Part shown: piece after piece, positions 34,262 to 41,437 of the stretch
Layout: each line of letters starts with the position of its first letter
How positions within the stretch are numbered: the first letter of the stretch is position 1
NCBI RefSeq assembly: GCF_019801465.1
Contig: NZ_JAHVJA010000001.1
Span: 248,001 to 312,000 of the forward strand
DNA from: Leisingera daeponensis
GTDB lineage: Bacteria; Pseudomonadota; Alphaproteobacteria; Rhodobacterales; Rhodobacteraceae
Reading direction: 5' to 3'
Length of the DNA: 64,000 nucleotides
Position numbers and translations under genes: made by a program
Notes under the pieces: model-generated
Seen by the model: only the letters and a program-made list of their open reading frames with translations
The model's database searches: none
What the model was told of the DNA's origin: nothing

Positions 34262-34966
34262 TCAAAGATGGGTCGTCATTCTGTAGCCGGGGGCAAAGAA
34301 CAGTTTCGCAAGCGTCACGGGCTGCCCGCGCAGCCATGTGATGCGCTCTGCAGTAAAGATCGGTTCTCCTGCCTGAGTGTCCAGAAACTCAGCCACGGTC
34401 TGGTCAGCCTTGGTCGCCAGGAAGCTCAGCTCCAGATTCGTGAACGGCACCTTCTGCACCAGCCAGTCGTTGGGGCCGACGCTGGAGAAATCGGCATCGA
34501 GCACCTCTGGAATGCTGTCGGGAACGATCCAGCGCACTTCGTACTGAAAAGGCGCGTTATCCGTGTAGTGCATGCACCTGAGGTGCAGCACATCCCGGCC
34601 CTGCGGAATGTTCATTCTGGCAGACAGCCAGTGCGGCGCGGGCAAGACGTTTCTTTCGACAAGGGCGTAGCGGTATTCTGACCCGGTTTCCGTGATTTCA
34701 TCGCGGACCAGAGGAATTGCGAATTGGGCCTTCCTGGCCGGGGCGTTCAGGACCCTGGTGCCTGCTTTGCGCTTGCGTTCCAGATAGCCTTCCTCAGCCA
34801 GTTCCCGCAGCGCCCGGTTCACTGTGGTGCGGGTGCTTGAAAACTCTTCGGCGAGGTCGGTTTCACTGGGAAGCAAACTGTCTGGCGCCCAGATCTTGTT
34901 GTGGATTCTGTCCAGCACCACCTGCTTGATATCGCGGTAGCTCATGTTTGCCCGGGGTGCGGCCAT
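34262..34966 (-). CDS. HutC-type GntR family transcriptional regulator
   Basis: A 234-residue GntR regulator of the HutC subfamily. The N-terminal winged helix has the typical SYRDIKQVVLDRI start, LPSETDLAEEFSSTRTTVNRALRELAEEGYLERKRKAGTRV, and the rest is a UTRA ligand-binding domain (about 80-234). A GGAGG lies just ahead of the ATG at 34966. An 18-base palindrome 30 bases upstream looks like its own operator. It is unusual for its setting: it lies alone between two identical tRNA-Asn genes with no histidine-utilisation or transporter genes nearby, so its targets are probably elsewhere or it only controls itself. Confidence 0.88.
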   Translation of the reverse strand: MAAPRANMSYRDIKQVVLDRIHNKIWAPDSLLPSETDLAEEFSSTRTTVNRALRELAEEGYLERKRKAGTRVLNAPARKAQFAIPLVRDEITETGSEYRYALVERNVLPAPHWLSARMNIPQGRDVLHLRCMHYTDNAPFQYEVRWIVPDSIPEVLDADFSSVGPNDWLVQKVPFTNLELSFLATKADQTVAEFLDTQAGEPIFTAERITWLRGQPVTLAKLFFAPGYRMTTHL

Positions 34967-34995
34967 GCTGCCTCCAATAAAATGAGTTAATGACT

Positions 34996-35013
34996 ATTTA
35001 TATAGACATAAAT
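34996..35013 (-). promoter_or_regulatory. Operator-like palindrome of the HutC-type regulator
   Basis: ATTTAT and ATAAAT form a perfect inverted repeat around a six-base centre ATAGAC. The TATAGAC core is like that recognised by several HutC/UTRA regulators (for example PhnF and DasR sites contain GTCTA-type cores). It lies 30 bases before the regulator's start, where autorepression would occur. Confidence 0.6.
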
Positions 35014-35082
35014 GCCATTGCAAAGCGCGCATTGCAGACCGGGCTCTTCGGCTCAGGGAGATGGTACGTTGGCCGAGGATGC

Positions 35083-35119
35083 AAAAAAGCCCTCAAGCGT
35101 TGCCGCTTGAGGGCTTTTT
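35083..35119 (-). terminator. Rho-independent terminator of the second tRNA-Asn
   Basis: A sixteen-base stem (35084-35099 paired with 35104-35119) with a four-base TTGC loop ends in runs of T on both strands, directly after the tRNA CCA end. Confidence 0.9.
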
Positions 35120-35120
35120 A

Positions 35121-35195
35121 TGGCTCCGGCGGTAGGGATCGAACCTACGACCAATTGATTAACAGTCAACTGCTCTACCGCTGAGCTACGCCGGA
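35121..35195 (-). tRNA. tRNA-Asn(GTT), copy 2
   Basis: A second 75-base tRNA-Asn with the same sequence as the copy at 34050, anticodon GTT in CTGTTAA, encoded CCA, and its own promoter and terminator. The identity covers the whole tRNA, while the flanks share only the promoter elements, so this looks like a duplicated transcription unit and not a simple recent tandem copy of a larger segment. Confidence 0.97.
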
Positions 35196-35206
35196 ACGGT
35201 CCGTGC

Positions 35207-35235
35207 CGTATAGCGTTCCCCAGAATGGGCGTCCA
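35207..35235 (-). promoter_or_regulatory. tRNA-Asn copy 2 promoter
   Basis: TGGACG (35230-35235) and TATACG (35207-35212) on the minus strand with a 17-base spacer, matching those of copy 1; the surrounding CCTCTGGACGCC block is shared as well. Confidence 0.75.
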
Positions 35236-35264
35236 GAGGGCAGCGGGCAATTTTTTGAAAAAAA

Positions 35265-36182
35265 TCAGCAGCCCTTCAATGCAAAGACCGAGGGTGCGGA
35301 AAGAACACCCTGAGGGGCTGCCTTGCCCCGGCCAGTGAGGTCCACCAGATGGGCGAAAACATTGCGTTCCGCGGCTTTCAGCAGCGCGGCCGGGGTGTCG
35401 GTATAGATCAGTTCGGCCAGGCTGCGGGCGGTGGCCGGGGCCTGTGCCAAGGCTTCCAGAATCGCGGCTTCGCGCGATTCCCGGTGGGCAATCAGCCAGT
35501 CGAGCCGTCCGGCCGGATCGGTAATGGGCGCGCCGTGGCCGGCATGGAAGACCCGCCAGCTGCGCTGCCGCAGGCGGCGGCAGGAGGCCATGAAATCGGT
35601 CAGGTCGCCGTCCGGCGGCGACACCAAGGAACTGGCCCAGCCCATCACGTGATCGGCGGTGAAACAGGCATCCTTCCAGGCCAGCGCAATATGGTTGCCC
35701 AAGTGGCCGGGCGTGTGGATTACCTCCAGGTCCCAGCTGTCGCCGCTGATGACTTCGCCATCGGCCACGGTGACATCGGGGGAGAACTCTTTGTCGATGC
35801 CTTCGCCGCCGCCAGCCAGCCCGCCATCGGCGAGGCGGGACATCACCTCGCTGCGGCCCGCTTGCGGCCCGCCAAAGGCATGGACCGGCGCGCCTGTGGC
35901 CTTGCTCAGGCCGCGCGCAAGCGGCGAGTGGTCCAGGTGGCTGTGGGTGACGATGATATGGGTGATCTGCTGTCCGGGCTGCACAGCCTCCAGGATCGCC
36001 GCAAGATGCGCGTCCGAGTCCGGCCCCGGGTCGATCACCGCCAGCCCGCCGGTGCCCAGAATATAGGTGTTGGTGCCCCGATAGGTCATCGGAGAGGGGT
36101 TCGGCGCCAGGATGCGGCGCAAGCCCGGTTCCAGCACCTCGGCTGTTCCCGGCTGCGGGTTGAAATCATCTGGTGCTTGCAT
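35265..36182 (-). CDS. Metallo-beta-lactamase fold hydrolase (LACTB2-like)
   Basis: A 305-residue MBL-fold protein with the zinc-binding THSHLDHSPLARGL motif (the HxHxDH core), preceded by the PNPSPMTYRGTNTYILG opening and followed by HTPGHLGNHIALAW and the C-terminal helical extension found in the LACTB2/glyoxalase-II-like group. Relatives act on RNA (LACTB2 is an endoribonuclease) or on acyl thioesters. The ATG at 36182 is used; the frame also allows a TTG four codons earlier. It is divergent from the histidine kinase gene, with 82 bases between the starts. Confidence 0.85.
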   Translation of the reverse strand: MQAPDDFNPQPGTAEVLEPGLRRILAPNPSPMTYRGTNTYILGTGGLAVIDPGPDSDAHLAAILEAVQPGQQITHIIVTHSHLDHSPLARGLSKATGAPVHAFGGPQAGRSEVMSRLADGGLAGGGEGIDKEFSPDVTVADGEVISGDSWDLEVIHTPGHLGNHIALAWKDACFTADHVMGWASSLVSPPDGDLTDFMASCRRLRQRSWRVFHAGHGAPITDPAGRLDWLIAHRESREAAILEALAQAPATARSLAELIYTDTPAALLKAAERNVFAHLVDLTGRGKAAPQGVLSAPSVFALKGC

Positions 36183-36264
36183 CGTCCTGCCCAATTGCTG
36201 TTTATCCGGCTGCCGCGGTGCGGGAAATCTTTTCTCTTTCTCCGCCGCCCTATAGGCTTACCCC

Positions 36265-37584
36265 ATGTTCTTCCAATGGCTCAAACGATATATGCCGCGC
36301 AGCCTTTATGCCCGTGCGGCCCTGATCCTGGTGGTGCCGATTGTGGCGCTGCAGATCGTGATCTCCGTGGTGTTTATCAAGCGCGATCTTGAGGACGTGA
36401 CGGTGCAGATGACGGCGACCATCCAGCGCGAAATGGAGTTGCTGCGCCAGTTCGCGGATGCCGCACCGGATCAGGAGACGGCGCTGGCGCAGATCGCGCC
36501 GTTACTGCAGCCGTTGCAGATGCAGGCCCGTTTCCTGCCGCCCGGTGCGCCGCTGCCGGAGGATGAGTTCAGCCTGATCGAGTTTTCCGGCCGGGTGGTG
36601 CGGGAGGAAATGGAAAAGACTTTCCCCGGGTTTCTGGCGGCACGGTTCCTGCCTGACAGGATGGTGCAGGTTTACTTCGGCACCGCGCATGGCTTGGTGG
36701 AACTCAGCTTTGACCGCCGCAGGCTGACTGCCGCGGCACCGCACCAGCTGATTGTCACCATGCTGCTGTTCGGTTTTCTGATGATGATGATCTCCTTCCT
36801 GTACATGCGCAACCAGCTGCGCCCGATCAAGCGGCTGGCCAATGCGGCAGAGGCCTTCGGGCGCGGGCGGGCAGTGCCCTATTCGCCTTCCGGCGCAACC
36901 GAGGTTCGGGCCGCGGGCAGCGCCTTTCTGGACATGCGCGCCCGGATTGAACGCCAGATCGAGCAGCGCACGCTGATGCTGTCGGGGGTGAGCCACGATC
37001 TGCGCACCCCGCTGACGCGGATGAAGCTGGAGCTGGCGATGCTGGACGAGGAGGACGCGGCGCCGATGCTGCGCGACGTGGATGAAATGCAGGCGCTTCT
37101 GGACGCGTTTCTCGATTTCTCCCGCGGCGCGGCGGTCAGCGAGCCTGAGCCGGTGGACCCGCAGGAACTGGTCCGCGGTATCATCAGCGACTGGCAACGT
37201 CAGGAGAAGCAGGTGGCGCTGGGCGAAATGACCGGGGCAGGGGAAGTGATGCTGCGCCGCCAGCCGATGCAGCGGGCGGTGTCGAACCTGATTTCCAATG
37301 CGGTGCGCTACGGCTCCAGGGCGCGGGTGTCGGTTGCGGTGACCGACAAATCCATGCGGATCCGGGTCGAGGATGACGGGCCGGGTATCCCGGCAGAGCA
37401 GCGCGGCGACGCCGTGCGCCCCTTCACCCGCCTGGACCCGGCCCGCAATCAGGACCGGGGGACTGGAGTGGGGCTGGGGCTGGCAATCGTGGCCGACACC
37501 GCGCGCGCCCACGGCGGCACCCTGCGGCTGGGTGAAAGTACCGATCTGGGCGGCCTGAAGGCGGATATCGTCATCGCCCGCTGA
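36265..37584 (+). CDS. Orphan sensor histidine kinase (EnvZ-like)
   Basis: A 439-residue membrane histidine kinase. Two membrane helices (about 18-37 and 161-180) frame a periplasmic domain of 120 residues; a HAMP domain follows, then the phosphoacceptor His244 in SGVSHDLRTPLTRM, an N box (NLISNAVRYG), a DDGPGIP G1 box and a GTGVGLGLAIV G2 box. Layout and H-box match the EnvZ group, which senses osmotic or envelope conditions. No response regulator is next to it in the window, so the partner (probably OmpR-like) must be elsewhere. It is monocistronic and is followed by a large hairpin. Confidence 0.88.
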   Translation: MFFQWLKRYMPRSLYARAALILVVPIVALQIVISVVFIKRDLEDVTVQMTATIQREMELLRQFADAAPDQETALAQIAPLLQPLQMQARFLPPGAPLPEDEFSLIEFSGRVVREEMEKTFPGFLAARFLPDRMVQVYFGTAHGLVELSFDRRRLTAAAPHQLIVTMLLFGFLMMMISFLYMRNQLRPIKRLANAAEAFGRGRAVPYSPSGATEVRAAGSAFLDMRARIERQIEQRTLMLSGVSHDLRTPLTRMKLELAMLDEEDAAPMLRDVDEMQALLDAFLDFSRGAAVSEPEPVDPQELVRGIISDWQRQEKQVALGEMTGAGEVMLRRQPMQRAVSNLISNAVRYGSRARVSVAVTDKSMRIRVEDDGPGIPAEQRGDAVRPFTRLDPARNQDRGTGVGLGLAIVADTARAHGGTLRLGESTDLGGLKADIVIAR

Positions 37585-37600
37585 TCCCGCCCCGGCCAAG

Positions 37601-37635
37601 TCAAACGGGCAGCCCCGAAGAGGCTGCCCGTTTGA
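37601..37635. terminator. Large hairpin between convergent genes
   Basis: A perfect 14-base-pair stem (TCAAACGGGCAGCC with its complement) and a seven-base loop lie between the convergent kinase and the helical-protein gene. No T tract of length is present, so termination is likely but not certain. Confidence 0.65.
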
Positions 37636-37667
37636 CTATCCAATGATCTGTGCCTGCTGGCCGGCTG

Positions 37668-38852
37668 TCAGGCAAATTCCTTGGACAGGGTATTGAACCC
37701 GGTTTCGATTGCCGAAGCAGCTTTGACCAGGTTCTCCCCGCCGGAGGCGATGCTGGTAACCGTGGTGCCGAGGCCCAGGCTGCCGACCCAGATCACCCAC
37801 TTGGCCCACACCGGATCCTTGTGGCGCAGGGCGTCGACGGCTTTCTGCGAGTTGTCGCGGAACTTCTCGGCGGGCTTGATGCTGACGTGATAGGCTTCGA
37901 TGCTCTTGATGAGCCGGGCGGTTTCCTTGCGGGCGGCCTCCATGGCGGTAAACAGCCCGTCCAACTTCTTGCTCTTGTAGCCCCGGTCCTTGGCCATCTT
38001 GCCCAGTTTCTTCTCGATCTCCTTGTCGAGCTTGCTCTGCTTGTCCAGAAGCTTGTTCAGCTCCTTCCCGAGGGCGGCAATTTCCAGGTCGATGTTCTTG
38101 AGCTTGGCCTTGTAGGTTTCCAGGTGCTTGTCGACCCGGTTGAAGCCTGCAGTCTCGACCATCAGGAAGTCGGCCAGGATCTCCTTGCCGATCTCCTTGG
38201 CTTTCACCTTGGCCTTGGACTGATTCTCATAGGCCGAGACCAGCTGCTTCAGCGCTTTCTCAAGTTCGCCATGGATCTTCACGATATCAGAGGTCACCTT
38301 CTGCACAGCGCGCGCGACCGAGACAATACTCTGCGCGATGCCATAGATGCTGGCGGCGATTGACGCGCCGCCGGTCACCGTACCGGCGGCCAGCGAGGCG
38401 GTGGAGCCAATGGCGCAGGCGCTGCCGAGCACAATCGCGCTGACCACCTTGATGCGGTACTTCTTGCGGTCCTTGTTGGCCTGTCTCCACTTGTCGAAAT
38501 GCTTGGTCGCGACATGTTCAATCGACTTTTCATACTTGGAAAAGATCTTCTTGATGTCGGCGTCCAGCTCTTTGCATTCCTTGTCGGTCAGCGGCAGGAC
38601 CGATCCCAGGTTGTTGGCTGCGTCCACCCGCAGGGTGCATTCGTTCAGCAGCTTTTTGTATTCCTTGGTGGCATCATCATAGAGCTTGGCGACAAAGCGG
38701 GCGTCAGTGTCGAGCTCCTTGGCAACACTCTTGTCCACCTCGACCGTGGCCGCAAAGTTCATATTGCCGAGTTGAACGAACTTCGGTTTCACCTTCTTGG
38801 TGACCTCGTTCTTCACGTCAGCCTTGATGATAGTGAGCTTTTCTGTCGCCAT
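37668..38852 (-). CDS. Uncharacterised helical protein with internal hydrophobic hairpin
   Basis: A 394-residue, lysine-rich protein with no signal peptide. Long charged helices (about 40-130 and 183-345) surround a glycine/alanine-rich hydrophobic segment at 136-182 that could form a membrane hairpin, and a second hydrophobic stretch lies near the C-terminus (348-381). The layout resembles alpha-helical pore-forming toxins of the ClyA/Hbl/MakA type, which are soluble helical bundles that insert a hydrophobic head, but no sequence identity is claimed. Its lysine-rich, arginine-poor composition differs from its neighbours and recalls the RGS-like protein at 3349, hinting at a distinct origin. 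It is divergent from the spike genes with a 358-base gap. Function unknown. Confidence 0.6.
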   Translation of the reverse strand: MATEKLTIIKADVKNEVTKKVKPKFVQLGNMNFAATVEVDKSVAKELDTDARFVAKLYDDATKEYKKLLNECTLRVDAANNLGSVLPLTDKECKELDADIKKIFSKYEKSIEHVATKHFDKWRQANKDRKKYRIKVVSAIVLGSACAIGSTASLAAGTVTGGASIAASIYGIAQSIVSVARAVQKVTSDIVKIHGELEKALKQLVSAYENQSKAKVKAKEIGKEILADFLMVETAGFNRVDKHLETYKAKLKNIDLEIAALGKELNKLLDKQSKLDKEIEKKLGKMAKDRGYKSKKLDGLFTAMEAARKETARLIKSIEAYHVSIKPAEKFRDNSQKAVDALRHKDPVWAKWVIWVGSLGLGTTVTSIASGGENLVKAASAIETGFNTLSKEFA

Positions 38853-39210
38853 GACTCATTGCCTCTGAATTGATCTTGCGGCGGGGGCAACGCCTGAAAA
38901 CAGTCTCGAAATTGCTACGGAAAAAGTGATTTGCCCTGTTCTTAGGCCACCCTACCGGACGTCGGGGATTATAAAAGCAAAATGCTTGCGGCCGGGTAAC
39001 GGCAGCAAGGGACGGCGGCATTGTACGCGCGTTGCCTGTTCGGCTTCGTCTGGTGCCGCCGCAAAGAGCTGCCCCCTTCAGCAAACTGCAATGTGTTGCG
39101 CCGCGTGCCCGGGCAGCGAACGCCGGGTTTTCCGGATTTTGGTATTTTGCCGGTATCTCTCTGGTTTCGGGGAAGCAGACCTGAAGCGCAACACATCGGG
39201 GAATTATCTC
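38853..39210. promoter_or_regulatory. 358-base region between divergent genes
   Basis: No gene is supported here. The stretch is less GC-rich than its surroundings and must hold the promoters of the helical-protein gene (minus) and of the spike genes (plus). An 11-base inverted repeat, ATGTGTTGCGC at 39091-39101 and its exact complement at 39186-39196, lies just before the ghsA start; it could be a regulator site pair or the base of a large mRNA hairpin. A smaller TTTTCCGGATTTTGG element sits between. Confidence 0.5.
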
Positions 39211-39474
39211 ATGCCACAGATCGACCCTTTCACCAGTTTCCGCCGCGGACTTGAAAGCCCGGCCACCCACCATATTGCAATTACACCGCAGGACGGCGTG
39301 GATCTGCCGGTAAGGCCGCGCGTCCTCAGGGTGCTGGCTTCTGGCGACCTCGCAATGCGCGACGAAGCCGGGACCGTGATTACCTATGCCGTCACGGCTG
39401 GCGAAACCATCGGCTTCTCAGCTGCAGGCATCGAGGCAACGGGCACCACCGCATCCGTTGCAGGGTGGTACTGA
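39211..39474 (+). CDS. ghsA: Gene transfer agent head-spike base protein (GhsA-like)
   Basis: An 87-residue protein matching the size and type of the spike base protein of the Rhodobacter capsulatus gene transfer agent (rcc01079, GhsA): PFTSFRRGLESPATHHIAITPQDGVDLP near the start, then VRPRVLRVLASGDLAMRDEAG and a TITYAVTAGETIGFSAAGIEATGTTA beta-rich end. In R. capsulatus, GhsA and GhsB form fibres on the capsid that bind the cell capsule. The ATG at 39211 has GGGGA nine bases upstream. It overlaps ghsB by one base (TGATG), the sign of coupled translation. As in R. capsulatus, the pair is away from the main GTA cluster. Assignment is from recalled family features. Confidence 0.78.
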   Translation: MPQIDPFTSFRRGLESPATHHIAITPQDGVDLPVRPRVLRVLASGDLAMRDEAGTVITYAVTAGETIGFSAAGIEATGTTASVAGWY

Positions 39475-40178
39475 TGCTGGGCCTGGGGTTTTCCGTCACG
39501 GGCGCAGGAGTGCAGGGGCCAGCCTCCCGTCCTGCCGTGAACGGCCTGATTGGATGGTACAGCGCCAAGGCAACGGGAACCATCACGCGCGGGGCGGGGG
39601 AGGAAGTCATCAGTGTCGCGAACCTGGTTCCCGGAGGCGCGGCTCTCGGCAGACTGTCGGGCGGGGGGCCAGTTTATGTGGCTTCAGCCCCCGTGGCAGG
39701 CGGGCGTCCGGCGCTGGTCTGGCCGGATGCGGCCAACGCCAGAGGTCTGACGCTTGCATCGGATGCTCTTGTCAGGGAAGTGTTTGCTGTCATGGCCTAT
39801 GCCGACGGTGCGCGCAGCGCATTTGACACCTACAACACCCTCACGACCGACCTTGCGGGCCTCGATTCCAGCAGTGCCAACCGGGTTATGGGCCATGAGA
39901 ATAACGCCGGCATCTTCACGGCTTCATTGCCGCCCGGGATGACAGTCCACCTGAACGGCGGAGGTGCCACGACCTCACTGCTGCCGATGCCATTGTCAGT
40001 GCTCCACATAAAATCCGCCTCCCCGTTTGCGCTGGCTTCAATCGGCGGGCGCAATAACGGGTCCAGCCGGGCGTGGCGCGGTCCGGTGTGCGAGGTGCTG
40101 GCCTATACTGACGCACTGGATGCAGCCGGGGTCAGCAGAAATGTCAGCTATCTGAAGGACGGCTGGGGAATCAGCTAG
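39474..40178 (+). CDS. ghsB: Gene transfer agent head-spike fibre protein (GhsB-like)
   Basis: A 234-residue protein directly coupled to GhsA. It is beta-rich with a LamG/concanavalin-like pattern (NGLIGWYSAKATGTITRG, ALVWPDAANARGLTL, RAWRGPVCEVLAYTDAL, then a C-terminal YLKDGWGI), the type found in phage head decoration and receptor-binding fibres. In Rhodobacter capsulatus the equivalent, GhsB (rcc01080), is needed for binding of GTA particles to the polysaccharide capsule of the recipient. The ATG at 39474 overlaps the ghsA stop. Residues of the likely binding face cannot be read. No other GTA or phage genes lie in the window. Confidence 0.75.
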   Translation: MLGLGFSVTGAGVQGPASRPAVNGLIGWYSAKATGTITRGAGEEVISVANLVPGGAALGRLSGGGPVYVASAPVAGGRPALVWPDAANARGLTLASDALVREVFAVMAYADGARSAFDTYNTLTTDLAGLDSSSANRVMGHENNAGIFTASLPPGMTVHLNGGGATTSLLPMPLSVLHIKSASPFALASIGGRNNGSSRAWRGPVCEVLAYTDALDAAGVSRNVSYLKDGWGIS

Positions 40179-40269
40179 GCGCTTGAGCGCGCTGAGGGCT
40201 CCGGCCACCACGGCCGGGACACTCGAAGCCTTCAGCCTGGCAACAGGCGGGGCAGGCAGTGTTGAAGAA

Positions 40270-40345
40270 TGGTAGGCCCGGCAGGATTCGAACCTGCAAC
40301 CAAAGCGTTATGAGCGCTCTGCTCTAACCGTTGAGCTACAGGCCC
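40270..40345 (-). tRNA. tRNA-Ile(CAT), lysidine type
   Basis: A 76-base cloverleaf on the minus strand with anticodon CAT in loop CTCATAA and encoded CCA. The acceptor arm has C4-G69 and C5-G68, the pairs that mark substrates of TilS in E. coli, so the CAT anticodon is read as isoleucine after lysidine modification and not as methionine. The 1-72 pair is G-U, which is weak. The T-loop is GGTTCGAAT. Elongator tRNA-Met is the alternative but fits the acceptor-stem identity less well. Confidence 0.82.
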
Positions 40346-40357
40346 GCCATGGATTTG

Positions 40358-40386
40358 TGGTTAGGAAATGAGACAGGCAAGGTCAA
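40358..40386 (-). promoter_or_regulatory. Predicted promoter of tRNA-Ile(CAT)
   Basis: TTGACC (40381-40386) and TAACCA (40358-40363) on the minus strand with a 17-base spacer, 12 bases ahead of the tRNA. The -10 box is a poor match. It overlaps the last codon of the LysR gene upstream. Confidence 0.45.
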
Positions 40387-41318
40387 GCGGTGATTGCGGA
40401 AGGGGCAGGCAATTCCGCCGTCTGGTTCCGGTGCAGGGCGTCCAGCCGCGCAGCGGTGTGCTCGATCGTCAGGTCCCGGCGCCGGTCCGGCGCGCGGCGC
40501 GAAGGGTAGACGGCAAACACATCCTTCAAGGGTGCCTCGTAGCCGGGCAGCACCTGTTCATATTCTCCGCTGGCCAGCTGCTCCTCGACCATGAAGCGCG
40601 GCGCGCGGGTATATCCGGAACCGCTGCTGACAGCGTGCATGATCAGGTCGGGATCATCGGCGGTGAACCCCACCTGCACCGGCGCGGGATATTCCAGTGG
40701 GCCGCGGCGCAGAGGGAAGAACCCGCGGGTCTGATCCTCGTGGTGCTGTATGAACTTGAGCCGCTTCAGGTCCTCGGGCGTCTCCGGGCGGCCCTCGCGG
40801 TCCAGGTAATCCGGGGTGGCAAACAGCACTGTCTCCAGGGTGGAGATCTTGCGCCCGAAGCCATCGGTATCCCCCAGTTTTCCGGTGCGGATCGCCAGAT
40901 CGTAGCCTTCGCGCACCACATCGACCAGCCGGTCCTCCAGCCGCATCACGATGTTGAGGTCCGGGTGCTCCCGGTTCAGGTCCAGCAGCATCGGCCCGAT
41001 CACGCTGCGGCCCAGAAAGGAGTTCACGCTGATGCGGAAGGTGCCGGAAACGCTGCCCTCCAGCGCGTCGACTTCGGCTGTCATGCGGTTGTAGCCTGAT
41101 AGCAGAGCTTGCGCGTGGCTGTTGACCAGAGCGCCTGCGCGGGTGGCGTGGATGCCCCTGGCGGTGCGGTGCAGCAGCTGCTGGCCCATCAGCGCCTCCA
41201 GCTGCTTGATCTGCTGGCTGACGGCCGACTGGGTGATGCCGCGGCGCTGGGCAGTGCGGTTCAGGCTGCCTTCGTCCAGAGCGATGGTGAACGTCTCCAG
41301 CAGGGTCAGCTTGTCCAT
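40383..41318 (-). CDS. LysR family transcriptional regulator
   Basis: A 311-residue LysR regulator. The N-terminal winged helix is standard (LETFTIALDEGSLNRTAQRRGITQSAVSQQIKQLEALMGQQLLHR, residues 7-51), followed by a two-lobed periplasmic-binding-protein-like effector domain to about 290. The gene is divergent from the Tat-exported metallo-hydrolase, with 119 bases between, and a perfect palindrome sits in that gap at 41341-41351, so the hydrolase is the likely target. The effector is unknown. The last codons touch the promoter of tRNA-Ile. Confidence 0.88.
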   Translation of the reverse strand: MDKLTLLETFTIALDEGSLNRTAQRRGITQSAVSQQIKQLEALMGQQLLHRTARGIHATRAGALVNSHAQALLSGYNRMTAEVDALEGSVSGTFRISVNSFLGRSVIGPMLLDLNREHPDLNIVMRLEDRLVDVVREGYDLAIRTGKLGDTDGFGRKISTLETVLFATPDYLDREGRPETPEDLKRLKFIQHHEDQTRGFFPLRRGPLEYPAPVQVGFTADDPDLIMHAVSSGSGYTRAPRFMVEEQLASGEYEQVLPGYEAPLKDVFAVYPSRRAPDRRRDLTIEHTAARLDALHRNQTAELPAPSAITA

Positions 41319-41340
41319 GGAATGCCTATAAATGTTGCTA

Positions 41341-41351
41341 ATAACCGTTAT
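41341..41351. promoter_or_regulatory. Palindrome in the LysR/hydrolase intergenic region
   Basis: ATAACCGTTAT is a perfect 11-base inverted repeat with one central base, 23 bases upstream of the LysR start and 87 bases upstream of the hydrolase start. LysR proteins often bind such sites in divergent promoters. It has no T-N11-A exact form. Confidence 0.45.
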
Positions 41352-41437
41352 CGGTGCTTCGGGGCTGCAAGGCAGGGAAATGCCGCCTTATCTCCGGTGC
41401 ACAGGAGTATTTCCTGAAACTGATATTGGAGTTTCTT

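Noticed and set aside
34050-35195. Genomic island bounded by tRNA-Asn repeats
   Set aside because: There is no integrase or mobile gene between or near the copies, and the interval holds a single normal regulator gene.
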